Of a stretch of 64,000 nucleotides of DNA, positions 10,464 to 21,228 are shown in pieces (positions within the stretch are counted from its first letter, which is position 1; every line of letters begins with the position of its first letter). The DNA comes from Proales similis (Eukaryota; Rotifera; Eurotatoria; Ploima; Proalidae). The notes beneath the pieces were generated by a model that worked only from the letters and a program-made list of their open reading frames with translations, was not told where the DNA came from and did no database searches. Position numbers and translations under genes: made by a program. The stretch is taken from positions 2,232,001-2,296,000 of the forward strand of contig JAGVRJ010000003.1 of NCBI GenBank assembly GCA_019059635.1, written 5' to 3'.

Positions 10464-11255
10464 TTAATGTGAGGTAGACCGAAATCGGCCAGACGGCTGC
10501 CCGAGCGACTCGATTTGGCGTAAAACTGAATTCGCTATACGATCGGGCGCTTCCGATCCATCAATGAATATTATGTCGCGCTGAGTGAGCTCACAGTTCT
10601 GCTTGTATTTGCAGTACTCGACCCAGACGCACTTATCAAAGTAATTGGGCGTGTCGACGGTTTTGTAGGTGCGCGATGCCCTCCGCCGCACGCAAATCTC
10701 CTTGCTGAGATGAAGAAACAGCTTCATGTCGAGCATTTGGCTAAGCTTAGCATCGGCGAACAGGACGAAACCGTCCAGTATGATGTAATCGTATTTGTGC
10801 GAGCTGACCAGGCGCTCTAGTTCTAAATGAAACTTTTTCATGTCAATTGCGTCAATGGTGTCGAAATTGAATGAACGCAATTCGGGCATGTACTGGAGGA
10901 AGCGGTGGTCGCGCGGAAAATAAAAGTCGTCCTGAGTGAGATAGGCCGCATTGGGCAGCTGTTGCATCAGACGCTTTGACAGGGTCGTTTTGCCTCCGTT
11001 CGTGCAACCGCTTATTCCAATCAGTCTTGGGCGCATTGTAGTTGGCTCATGCATTGGTGATCCTTGTTCGCAATTAGAATGAAACGCGAGCATATGCCTC
11101 CTATAGTAGTAGTAGTCTCGGAGATGTGCACTTCTAACTAGGCTTGTTGGATCTCTCTTGCATCGGCCATTGCCATTGAACACGAAGGCATTAGAACAAG
11201 ATTGAACGAGAACAGGTCGAGCAGCCAGATATGCGACCGATCCCAGTTTAAGCAT
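10464..11255 (-). CDS. NMRK1: Nicotinamide riboside kinase, with N-terminal extension
   Basis: The enzyme phosphorylates nicotinamide riboside to NMN in NAD salvage. It is a single exon of 263 residues. Walker A is GCTNGGKTT (83-91), exactly of the NRK type. The segment LTQDDFYFPRD holds the catalytic Asp region, YDYIILDGF is the Walker B-like strand, and RRRASRTYKTVDTP matches the NRK lid. The usual length is about 200 residues, and family alignment begins near M74 (MRPRLIGISG). The preceding 73 residues are rich in Arg, Ser and hydrophobics with few acids and begin MLKLGSVAYLAARPVLVQS, which looks like a mitochondrial presequence. Translation could also start at M68 or M74. The codon at 11264 further upstream is TTG, not ATG. 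Confidence 0.9.
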   Translation of the reverse strand: MLKLGSVAYLAARPVLVQSCSNAFVFNGNGRCKRDPTSLVRSAHLRDYYYYRRHMLAFHSNCEQGSPMHEPTTMRPRLIGISGCTNGGKTTLSKRLMQQLPNAAYLTQDDFYFPRDHRFLQYMPELRSFNFDTIDAIDMKKFHLELERLVSSHKYDYIILDGFVLFADAKLSQMLDMKLFLHLSKEICVRRRASRTYKTVDTPNYFDKCVWVEYCKYKQNCELTQRDIIFIDGSEAPDRIANSVLRQIESLGQPSGRFRSTSH

Positions 11256-11730
11256 TGCACGCAATCCAGCCCTAATCTATGCGCTCGTGAACTTGATTCG
11301 TTGTTGCAAGCAGCTAGAAGCGTTCAAACGACTCGAGTTCAAGTTGAAGCACAGCACGTAGCTGCGATCGTCCTCTTGACAAGCAAGCGAATCTAGTCGT
11401 GTAGATCTAATTTAGCTCGGTTAGAAACGAGCCGACCTTAGGACAGAGCAAACTTTTTGAGGGAGAGCGTCACAAGCTGGCTTCCACATCACAACAGCGG
11501 CCAATTAAAAAGCAAGAGCCAGACTATCCCGAACTGAAATGTTTAATAGACAAAAATGTTTTAGAAATTTTGAATCGAACGAGGAAGCAAAAACACATAA
11601 TTTGGATCGAGATGGCAGAAAAATTACAATTTGTTTATGAATGCTCTGTTGAGGTTTGATAGACTCGGTCTAGAGACAGAGAGTGAGAGAGACGAATCAA
11701 GTGGATGCCACATTAAGCACAGCCAGAGAA
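11256..11730. other. Intergenic region
   Basis: This gap between two minus-strand genes contains the NMRK-like promoter side and the 3' flank of the TRF-like gene. It has an AG-rich patch near 11675-11695. I see no gene or RNA. Confidence 0.5.
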
Positions 11731-13246
11731 TCAATCGTCCGGAAGGTCGAGATCAAAGTCATGATTCTGACTCTTGAGCTTCTTAATGAGCAATTCAGCT
11801 CTTGATTTGAGCAGTTTAAAGTCGTGTCCCTTCTCCAGGACTCGGTAACGGTCTTTGAGCTGAACATTGGTTCGACGGCCGACCTTGTCGCAAAACTGCG
11901 TCAATATTCTATTCCAGTTGCCTTTGCCGTAGATTTCCACTCCAGCGATCAGATAAATGCTTTCTTCCTCGGTCCAGAAGCGACGAGAGCCGCGTCTCTT
12001 CTTGGTCGTTTCAAGCGGTGCTTCTGGGCTGCTGTCGTCGCTTTTGGCTTTGGTAACTATTCTAATCGGTCGTGATTCGACCTTGACCTTCTGGACAGGC
12101 AAAGGCGGATGGGCAGTGTTGCTCTTCTGGCTTTGGTCGAGTAGCTCTGACTCGTCAAACTCGTCTATGCTCTCATCGGACGAAAGCTTGCTATCCAGTA
12201 GCAGTCCATTGACGCTGAGTAGTTTTCGCCTCGACTTGGGTGTGTCTTTTCGCTTCGGAGTTTCACTCAGCGACTTTTTGGTGCTGCTTGTGCGTGATAT
12301 CATCGAGTCCATTTGAACTTGAAAGGGCTCTGAGAGCATGTTGGCCTCCGGTTCGACAAACGGCTGCCGCTCTATTGGCTGTGTGAGGTCGATTTTCTCT
12401 CCCGGCTCTTCTATTCTCTGTCTTTTGGTCTCTTCTGAGTCGAGCGAATCAACGCTCGGCCGATGCGGACGCTTTCTTATCGAAGTCAACATCTCAATCA
12501 TGTCGGCCTCGGTGAGCTTTTCGTTCTGTGAAACCTTTTCAACGGTTAGAACAAGTTTGTGCTCGACGCTGATTGCGCACTCTCGCTTACTTCAAACAAA
12601 AGACTTCGGTCTGGCCAATTTAATTCTTCTTGAAGTTCGCGCAGTTCTTGAAGCATTTTTCGATCGTCGTAGCTCGCCTATTCCATTACATGAGGTCAAA
12701 ACTCAGTTTGGCTGAAGACGTAATCATCAAGACGTTTACCTCGGACGGAAAACCGTCCAGATCATCAAGCTCTTCGACAGTTTGCTGCAACTTCTCAGTG
12801 TGTTCATTCCATTCATTGTTTTGAATGCCGGCTTTGATCTGCGGGTTGAGAGCAAATGTTGGTGTAAAAGGTCCAACAAGCGTGGAGAGAAAGAGATGGC
12901 CTACGCGCTTGGCGACTATGCTCCGAATTTTCCTCATTATATTGAACGGAACTGACCGGTAAGAGTACTCGTCGGACAGAAAGTCTATGATCCTGACCAG
13001 ACTGTCACTGTTGGATTTGGACGCCAGATAGGCCACGGCGAGTAGGTTGAACGTGCTCATGAATATGCCGAGTCGATCGCGGGCGCTCATCTGGCTCTTT
13101 TCTTCCTGGTAGCTATCCACCAGCGAGCGCACCAGGTAGAAGTCGGCGGTGAAATCGGCCGGAGTCTGACGCCATTTGAAGTTGCGCACGGCATTGGCGC
13201 TCTTTGCCATCAAATAGTTGAGAAGAAGGTCCGAAAATTGAACCAT
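11731..13246 (-). CDS. TRF-like telobox (Myb/SANT) DNA-binding protein, 465 aa
   Basis: There are three exons: 13246-12740, 12677-12591 and 12534-11731, phases consistent, 465 residues. The C-terminus (about 382-435) is a single Myb/SANT repeat, RRFWTEEES, then IYGKGNWNRIL, then the telobox-type third helix NVQLKDRYRVLE. This is the signature of the double-strand telomere-repeat binders TRF1/TRF2 and Taz1. The first 150 residues are entirely helical, beginning VQFSDLLLNYLMAKS, which fits the position of a TRFH dimerisation domain although I see no decisive TRFH motif. The middle is Ser/Lys-rich and disordered with basic patches. I infer a telomere-binding role. The alternative is a general telobox transcription factor. 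The exact TRF paralogue cannot be told. Confidence 0.75.
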
Positions 13247-14149
13247 GACCGAACGTGAGTTGGGTAGTCTATTTAGTTACGTTGAAATTCAATTACTGGC
13301 CGATTTACGCGCTCTTTTTTGCTAAACTCTAATTTATGCACGTAATCAAGATGACAATTAAAATAGTCCTCAGTGGACACGGTCCAAGCGCATTAGGAAA
13401 TCTCCCGCTTTTATTTAACCAAAGAGATTTCTTCGAAAAGAACGGCTTATGTTGTGGGAAAGTAGAGACTTGGCAGAAGAAAAGAGGCATGGCCATGAAT
13501 CATGTCCAAAAATAAGCTGAATTAAAAATAGTTCGAAGAGCGTATGTGCGAAGCATCCAATCAAGAAATTTTGTAATCAAAAGGCCTCAATCGGACAAGA
13601 GGCAAAAACGGTCGCTGAACACATCAGCCGGAAGGGATTAGCACTCGAATTGCATTCAAAGAGGAGATGCTAATTGTAAGGCCACGATTCAACGCGCATT
13701 GTCAAGTTGGCTGTGTCTTCGGACCATTAAGAACTGAATAGGTAAACGACTCTGCATCGACCGACCAGCATAATGGAACGAAGAAGAAAAGGCAAGTTGT
13801 TGTTGTTGTTTGTGATGGACACAAGCAAATAAAACTTGTTGTTGTTTCGTGCACCGATATCTCGATGCATTTAATCTAAATCCTTCCAAGTAATCAACAT
13901 AATCTAGATCCGTGCCCTCTTTCTTTCGCTCTCTCTCTCTGGTTCAGCATATTTACATATACACAAATTTGCGGTTTGTATTGGGGTCCGTAAGAAAGCG
14001 AATCTTATTTGCATTCAAGATAGACAGAGAGAGAGAGATAGAGTGACAGGCGGACAGACAGAGACAGACAGAGAGGACAGTTGGAAAAAGAAAACACACT
14101 TGGCAAGGGCATGAGTCAAATCTCGGACTGAGCAAGCTTGTGCGAGGAA
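13247..14149. other. Intergenic region between divergent genes
   Basis: This region is shared upstream of the TRF-like gene (minus) and FHIP1 (plus). It includes a CT-rich patch at 13920-13940 and GA-rich repeats at 14027-14086. No gene is seen. Confidence 0.5.
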
Positions 14150-17100
14150 ATGAAGCGATCCTCGTCGGTTCGAGTGACCTACGAGGTATTCAAGGACCAC
14201 TGGAAGCAGATATTGTTCATATTCAACAAGAGCCTAATCAGCGACGACGACATTCAAACTGTGCGCAACAATCTACTGCAGATATTCAATTTGCTGATTG
14301 ACGAGCTCAATCTGCTGTCGAGTGCAGTCGAGCTACAGCAAGACCAGTTGGGCGACGATGGACTACAAGACTTCAACGACATCGAACTGTTTGCGCCCAT
14401 CTGGCATTTCGCATTCAAGAACAACGTGTTCGAGAGCATCTACTTGTGGAGTCTCAGCTATCCAGAGTATCTGCACGATCTGAAGCAAGAGCAGCTCAAG
14501 TACTACGAGCTGCTCATATATCAAATGCAGGCCTCTGAGCAGATAAATCTGCTCCGCTTTCGGCCCCTTCATCGGCCCCTCTTCTCTCTGCTGAATCATT
14601 GTGGCAGCCACCACTCGCAGGCCATTGAGCAGCACATGATAACAATTCTCAATCAGCTTGTGGTCTGTTTCTGCAAGAACAGCTCGCTCTTGTCGATATT
14701 CTTCGAGAATCGATCGACCGAGAGACGAGACTCTCGTTTGCTCGGCGCTGAGCTTATCGGCAGAGCCGACACCGTCACCTCCACCCCGGTCGAAGTGTGC
14801 GAATCTCGTTCGAAAAGCAGCTTGATCGAACGACGCAATCGAACAGGCGTCAACCGTTCGTTCATATTTAACCTTCTCATACCCTACATCCACCAGGAGG
14901 GTTCGCTAGGTAAGCAGAGTCCGCTTCAAGTCACTTGGGCGCTTTATTTTCCCTTCTCTATTGCGGCGCGAGCCTTCATATCCTATTCACGTTAGGTGTT
15001 AGTTGTGGTAACCTATCGCTTGGTAAGTCACTGCTCTCACGCCGAGTTTGCTCTCATCCAGAGTTTACTCCCTTGCCTGACTGCTAACTGCCCGCTTTTG
15101 CATGCTCTTGTTCCCAATGCCTCAACTCGACTGGTTTTGATAGTTTTTACTGATTGCTGTTGATTGAACGCCCTAGTTTGCGCTCGATTTTATAATTTAC
15201 CCGCCTCACGCGTTCGCTCAAATTAGGACAACAAGCAAGGGACGCGCTGCTAATGCTCATGCAGCTCTCATCGCGAAATGTTGACTTGGCCAAGTACATA
15301 GTCCAGGACACGGACTTTTGCCCGGTGAGTCAGAAAAACTGTTGCTCTCAAACAGCAATCAACAGTTTGAAATGGCGTTTAGATCTTGGCCACTGGCCTG
15401 AGCGCTCTCTATTCTGAACTGCCGCCCCACTTGGGCGCCGAGCAGCGATTCGACGAGATTCGCTTCCTAAACTCAAGCGACATTCAGCGCATCCCGAGCC
15501 TCAACAAATTCATCAACTCGCTTGAGTTCTGCAACAATGTAGTGCAAGTCTCGCACGCACTCATCGCCACCCAGCTCCTTCAATATGTCTACCATGGCTT
15601 TCTCGTTCCCGTTGTGGCGCCCTCACTCACTCAGGTAAGCTCACAGCTGGCCGACTTGAGCACTTCATTTGCCACCAATACGTGCCCTTCCATGATTACC
15701 TGCCCTGCTTAGGACGTGGACATAATTCCACATAAAATCGAGCAGCTTGAGGGATATGTGGTAAAGCTCGCTTGGCAATCTGAAACCGCTGATTTTTACT
15801 TTGCTGCTGCTGCTGCATGCTGACTGCTCTCTATTTTTTATTTCATTCATTTTGCTCCCGTTTTTACCTGCCGCCTGCGTGTGTCCGTCTGAGCGAGCGA
15901 GTGATAACTTTTGCCGCTTGTTAACTGAACATTCACGTTTGCAGAACTGCCTGGACGAGATTGTGACCGCCACCGTTTATTTGGATCTGTCCATTCGATG
16001 CATAAACGAACCGAAGCTGCTTCGGCTCTTTCTGAAATTCATTTTGTTTGCCAAATTCGATGAACGAGCGCCACTGATCGAGATTCTGATCGCGCGGATA
16101 AACTCAGGCAGCAAGGTGAGTGAGCATGTTGCGCCCGGCTTTGAAAATTGTATTCTCAAATCGAAACGCTTCACAGATCAGCATGGCCACTCTAATGCTC
16201 TTTTACACGTTGATCAGTCTGAATTCAGAGGACGTCATGCATCGGCTCGTGTTTCGGTAAAGCCATTCGAGCGCTCTTGTCCGGCCGATATGTTCTAATC
16301 GAAATACAAAAAACAATTCGAAGCTACTTGGCGCCTTGTACGCATTTGATGCGAAGTCAAGTATCGGCCAAGTCGCTGCACGAGCTCAACACTTGTGCGT
16401 GCGAATCGTTCCTTTCGCTGGCCACTAATTTCGACTATTTTGAATCGACACGCAGCAGCCTGCTGGACAAGTCCTCTTATCACTATCGATTTCTAAACTC
16501 GACGTAAGCTTCTGACCGTTGACTAGCTTTAACATTAAATCACTCAAGCTGAAAACAATAACAGAATCAACTCGGAAGAGCTGGATGACTGTCTGTCGTA
16601 TCTGAGCTCGATGCGCTACAACTTGGTCGATTATTTGAACGATGCACGAGTCGGGATTGGTCAAACAAGAGAGGAGACCAGCGACTGGAGAGGAAGACAC
16701 GGTCCGTTGAATGAGATGAGCGAAAAAAGCGATCACGCCTGGATTCAGGAGCTTGACTGTGATGCCGAAGAGTACTTGATCAATTTGAGCATTCAAGCCG
16801 ACAAGGTAGAAGAGGCCAAGGAAAACATTTGCCGCGGCATTAGCTATGAAAGTGACCACGAGACTGCGGCCGGTGTTGGCCATGAGGCGGCAGCCAACGA
16901 ACAGAATCGAGCAGAGTGCAACAGGACCGAGTTCGATCTTGACACTGGCCGACTAGAGCGGCGTCAGAGTAAAAGACAAAAGCGTCGCGAGCGAGCCAAA
17001 GATTTTTACATCCTTTCGTTTGGCAACGAGCTGTCCGAGAGCAGTGACGAATCAGATTCGGAAGCCTGCGCACTCGACAGCTCACCAGACAATGGCGGCG

Positions 17101-18253
17101 AGCAGCTCGGTGCCGTTCAGGCCACTGGTCACCAGCTAATCAGTATTGAGCTAAAAAATCAAATAATCAACCTACTGTCCGAGAAAAGTCAAACCGAGCT
17201 TGCATTTGACGAGTCGAAATTGGAAAATTTCATGCGCCTGTTGGAGTCGCTGTTTGACGGCAAACAGGCCAGTGCTCTCGGTCAACTGGCCAACAAGGAG
17301 GCCGACGAACTGATTAGAAGAATCAGCACAGCCTACGATGAGCTCGTCTCATCGCGCACTCATTATTCGAGCGATCTCAGTCATCTGCTGCAGTCGTCGT
17401 CGAGTTTGCAGAGCGAAGCAGTTTTAGACGTGCCTATAACAATCGAGCCGTTGGACAGTGGCTTCGAGTCAATGGCCAAGCTGAGCCAGGAGGCGGACGT
17501 TGGCCCTTTTATTCGCGCCCTGTTCGAAAGAGTTGAGCACATGCTGAGTAATCCGCTTGCTCTAAACTATCTGATCACGGGCATTGTCGCTCGCATGGCC
17601 CACCACTCGCAGGCCGTTCTTCGTTCGTTTTTACTCAACTCGTCGCTCGTCATGCAGCCGAATGTCAAGTCACTAGTCCAAGTAAGTGCTCATCAGCTCA
17701 ATTGAGACGTGAAAACTCACAAGCAATCGATTTCAGGTGCTCAGTGTGGTCAAGCACAAAATTGACAATTGTGCCAAGACTTATCAAGACTTTTCGCTTC
17801 TCTACTCGCGAGCCAAAGTCGGTTTGGTGCAACGCCTCATTGAAGCGCCACTTGTTCAGGTAGGCAGGCCCTTGCCTTGTAACACTATGAATTCCTAAGC
17901 AAACAACCTAAAAGGAGCAATCGTCCATTTCATTATCAAGTTCAAACGACGAGTCGGGCCAAAGTGACACGAGCAGCAAAGCAAAAGCAGCGGTCAATCG
18001 AGTCCTCCAGTTCTTCAAGCCTCTGATTGACTCGAGCAAGTCAAGCGGCGAAGCAAGGGTCGAGCCGAGTCAAGCCTGGTCCACCAGTCAACAGTCAAAA
18101 CGCTTCGTGCACCGAGGCGAGTTCGAAGCAGTCTACTCAGAATGGGACGACGCTCTCACTCGCAATTTGGCCATCAACGCAGTTGTCTTTGACGAATTTG
18201 TTAAAGAACTTGCCGCCATCAGCCTTGAGCATCTTCTCAATCCATCCTATTGA
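14150..18253 (+). CDS. FHIP1: FHF complex subunit HOOK-interacting protein 1 (FAM160A type)
   Basis: FHIP1 joins Hook and FTS in the FHF complex, which links Rab5 early endosomes to dynein. There are ten exons: 14150-14909, 15227-15324, 15383-15634, 15713-15760, 15945-16115, 16177-16256, 16324-16503, 16565-17681, 17737-17859 and 17915-18253, giving 1055 residues (human FHIP1B 972). Matches run the whole length: VFKDHWKQI near the start, GQQARDALLML, ATGLSALYSELP, NSLEFCNNVVQVSHALI, YHGFLVPVVAPSL, LITGIVARMAHH, MQPNVKSLVQVLSVVKHKI and EFVKELAAIS at the C-terminus. These favour FHIP1 over FHIP2. A long acidic, Ser-rich insert in exon 8 is poorly conserved. The 48-nt fourth exon is weakly supported. 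Intron 1 (317 nt) is unusually long here. The ATG at 14150 is the first in frame. Confidence 0.93.
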
Positions 18254-18367
18254 AGCGATCTTTCCAAAAAGAAAAGCTAGCCCCGTTTTAATCTTTTTTT
18301 TTCTAATCCAAGTCAATTCGAACCCTTGCCTTTTTCGTCTCGTTTTCCTTCCGCAAGTTTTGCATGC

Positions 18368-18373
18368 AATAAA
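18368..18373 (+). terminator. Probable FHIP1 polyadenylation signal
   Basis: AATAAA lies 115 nt past the FHIP1 stop and 132 nt before the RWDD2 ATG, so the two transcripts can be separate despite the 251-bp spacing. Confidence 0.5.
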
Positions 18374-18504
18374 CAGAAAACCAAAACAGACCGAACGGCT
18401 GTCCATAGACTCGACTTTTGACGTGAATTTAGCGCAATGGTCTCGCTAAACCTGATTGTAACGTCATCAAGATGCAATCGCTACTCTCATAAATTGAGCG
18501 TTAG

Positions 18505-19441
18505 ATGCTTGACACAGAAAACATTGAAAAGCAACTCGTTGAGATTGAAATACTGCAGAGCATCTATCCGAATCAGAACGAGCTCGCAATAGAAGACGAG
18601 TTGGCGTATTTGGAAGCTCAGGCGATCGTTAAAGAGCCGCAGCAGTTCGACAGTTTTGAACGCCAGCTCGGGCTCATCGTCCGAATTGATCATTTTGCAT
18701 CAGAGGGCAACGGCAACGATAAGGTCAGAAGATTGCACCGGCACAAAGCAGATCATCAGATGCATGAACAAGTGTTGATGATAGATTCCGATTGAGATCT
18801 CGTTTCGCCTGCCAGCCGGTTATCCCACCAACTGCCCGCCCAATGTGCTTGTTCGATGCGGCACTCGTTCGATTGCGAAACGATTCAGCGAAGACCTGAA
18901 CAGTTTCATAAGCGAGTCGCACGACGCCGACTCCTCAATCCTCACCATAATCGAATGGATCAAGGAAAACATTGAAAACTATTTGGACGGAAAAGGCGGC
19001 CAGATGGCCAAGAGCGACAGCTCGTCGCCTCTGAAGCTCTCACGGATGTTCATCTACAGCCACCACATCTACAGTGTGAACAAGCGACGTAGCATTGTGC
19101 AGTGGGCGCGCGAGTTCGGTCTGACTGGCTTCAGCAAGCCAGGCAAGCCGGGCATGATATGCGTTGAGGGCGAGGCGAAAAATGTGCAAGACTATTGGAG
19201 CCAGCTTCGGACTGTGCCCTGGCAAAAGCTTCAAATCAAAGAAGTCCAACACCATCAGCTTGTACCGGGCCAGTCGAGTAGCGATTGGCGTAAATTCGAC
19301 AAATTCGAGGAAAAGCTGTTCACCGGCGAGGCCGAGAATGGCATCGACTTGGGCCTGTTGCTGGCTTTTCTCAGGGACAAAGGTCTCGAGTCTGTGTTTG
19401 CTTTATTTTTCGGCGTCGATGGACGAGTAAACGACGATTAG
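18505..19441 (+). CDS. RWDD2B: RWD domain-containing protein 2 (RWDD2A/B)
   Basis: The family has an N-terminal RWD domain and a C-terminal DUF1115 domain; its function is unknown. Two exons, 18505-18723 and 18785-19441 (61-nt intron, phase 0), give 291 residues (human RWDD2B 319). The RWD part shows the E-I-LQSIYP start (about 14-22) and the RLPAGYPTNCPPNVLVR block, with the YP motif typical of RWD folds. DUF1115 shows SRMFIYSHHIYS, the FGLTGFSKPGKPGMICVEGE block, FEEKLF and the FFGVDG end. Whether it is the A or B paralogue cannot be decided because the split is vertebrate. The start is the first ATG, 21 nt after a stop. SMIM20-like follows 132 bp downstream in the same direction. Confidence 0.93.
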
Positions 19442-19573
19442 TCAATTAAAATGAAATTTACTTAAAGCAGTACAACGCTTGTAGTCGAGGAGGCCTTTAA
19501 ACAGGCAACCTTTCGAATGGAGTTGTTTTATTCATGAAAAGCTGAAATTGCTCTTCTACACCAGAGACAAACG

Positions 19574-19856
19574 ATGGGATTCCGCCTCTCTGCCAACACT
19601 GGGCAAATCATAGGACTTGCTACACTCATTCTAGCCGCGTCCTATTTCGCCCACATCGGCCCGCTGTATGTGCAGAACGACAAATGGAGTAAGTGGGCTC
19701 CTTGGCCCTGACGAGGCGCGCATGTGCCGATCGACATTTCACGGTCTTCGATTTGCTGCAGGAAGGACTCAAGAGGACGTGCACGGAATCAAGCAGTCGC
19801 AGCCGAGAGGAGCTGACGCTGACAATGCGAGCGCGCGGGAGCCTCCTCTCAAGTGA
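19574..19856 (+). CDS. SMIM20: SMIM20-like small membrane protein (MITRAC7 type)
   Basis: SMIM20/MITRAC7 is an inner-membrane chaperone for newly made COX1. Two exons, 19574-19688 and 19762-19856 (73-nt intron), give 69 residues; human SMIM20 has 67. One hydrophobic segment (about 11-31, IIGLATLILAASYFAHIGPL) follows a short basic N-terminus, and the segment after it, DKWRRTQEDVHGIKQ, aligns with the family's R-x(2-4)-QEDV block. That short block, the length and the topology are the only support, so the name is tentative. The C-terminal tail has no clear phoenixin-like sequence. An AATAAA lies 58 nt past the stop. Confidence 0.55.
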
Positions 19857-19913
19857 GGCTTCTGAATCTAATCAACTCGATGAATGTTTCGTAATGATAT
19901 TCAATTTCCTTCA

Positions 19914-19919
19914 AATAAA
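19914..19919 (+). terminator. Probable SMIM20-like polyadenylation signal
   Basis: AATAAA lies 58 nt downstream of the stop codon and upstream of the GPCR. Confidence 0.5.
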
Positions 19920-20148
19920 GGTGTGGTCTGTTGCCAAACTCACGTTCTCTCTCTTACTTGCCTGATAAGAAAAGAAGCAAATATTTGCGAAAAAGACAAG
20001 CTTCGTACTATCTCAAGGCAGAGCTGGCCAAGTTTCAATTGTCGGTTGATAATCGAAGAATTGAGAAAAGGCCCAGAAACTGTCTATGTGGATGTATTGA
20101 TTTGCTTCGTAAACTGACGCTTCAATTATCTCTTTCCATTTACGTCAA

Positions 20149-21228
20149 ATGTCAATCAATCAAACAAATGTTTCAAATGTGGAAATCGCAAATCAGACAA
20201 TTACGGGCTATGATTTGGACGATTTCTCAGAATCGAACGCAACGTTCGTCTTCAGCTGCCTGGTGATCGGCTCGCTCGGATTTGTGTTCAATCTCATCTG
20301 CTATTTAGTGCTGCTGGCCGGCAATTTTAAGGAAACCATTTACAAGTACCTTCGGGTCGAAGCATTGCTAATCGCAGTCAACCTGTTCAACTCGTCGCTG
20401 CGAATCGTCTATTATTATCGTCGCAACTTGCCGAGTTTAGAATGGCTCATCTTGGCGCACAAGATCTACTGTCTGACGTATGCGGCGTCATTCTTGGAAA
20501 TGACCGCGTTTCTCAGTCATATTCTGTCCGCCCTGGACTTTTATCTCTTGGTTTCTAATTACAAGCAGAGAAGCAAAGTATTTCAATGCATTGAGCACTA
20601 CCGCACAATCTGCTCGTTCATATTGATATCGAGCGCGCTGGCCTACTTATTTCAATGTTTCGAGTATGAAATTCAGGCGGCGCCGATCAGCGATCAGGAC
20701 AGCTCGCTTCTAATAGTAACCACAGATTTTCATCAGAGCAGAGTTAAAATTGTGATTGAGATTGTGGTTGCTCTGGTCAGAGACGGTCTCAACTTGATAA
20801 TTCTCATCGTTCTGAACGCATTAATCTACTTTAAAGTGAGCCGCAGCATAAGCCGAAAAGAACAGATACTGGCCACGAGTAACACGAGGGAGAACGCCAC
20901 CATTTCACAGTCGCCTACGGTCGAAGAGGCAGGCAATCACCACCGAGTGATGCGACAGGTTCAACGCGCGCGACAGAAGACCACTCTAATGGTCATTCTG
21001 AGCAGCTTTAACTTTTTGTGCGGCCGCATTCCCATACTCTTGGTGTTCATTTTGAGAAACTTTTACAAAACCGCATTCGTTCGAACATTGGACAAAATCG
21101 CCGTGATCGCAGTCAACCTATCCTATGCGCTCAACTTTTTTTTCCTCTTCTCAAGCAACAAGCGCTTCAGAAAATGTTTTGGGCGAAATATGCGCCAAAT
21201 TAAAAGCTTTCTCGTCTTGCGGAAATAA
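20149..21228 (+). CDS. Orphan seven-transmembrane receptor, rhodopsin-like, intronless
   Basis: It has 359 residues in one exon. The N-terminus carries several N-glycosylation sequons (NQT, NVS, NQT, NAT) and no signal peptide. Seven hydrophobic segments are visible at about 32-57, 70-88, 102-127, 152-173, 203-232, 280-300 and 317-335. The usual DRY at the end of TM3 is replaced by LDFY, and the NPxxY motif of TM7 by a Phe-rich NFFFLF stretch, followed by SNKRFRKCF, the common start of helix 8. A long third intracellular loop is Arg-rich just before TM6 (QRARQKTTLMVIL), as in peptide receptors. I infer a divergent class A peptide-type GPCR; ligand unknown. Confidence 0.8.
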   Translation: MSINQTNVSNVEIANQTITGYDLDDFSESNATFVFSCLVIGSLGFVFNLICYLVLLAGNFKETIYKYLRVEALLIAVNLFNSSLRIVYYYRRNLPSLEWLILAHKIYCLTYAASFLEMTAFLSHILSALDFYLLVSNYKQRSKVFQCIEHYRTICSFILISSALAYLFQCFEYEIQAAPISDQDSSLLIVTTDFHQSRVKIVIEIVVALVRDGLNLIILIVLNALIYFKVSRSISRKEQILATSNTRENATISQSPTVEEAGNHHRVMRQVQRARQKTTLMVILSSFNFLCGRIPILLVFILRNFYKTAFVRTLDKIAVIAVNLSYALNFFFLFSSNKRFRKCFGRNMRQIKSFLVLRK

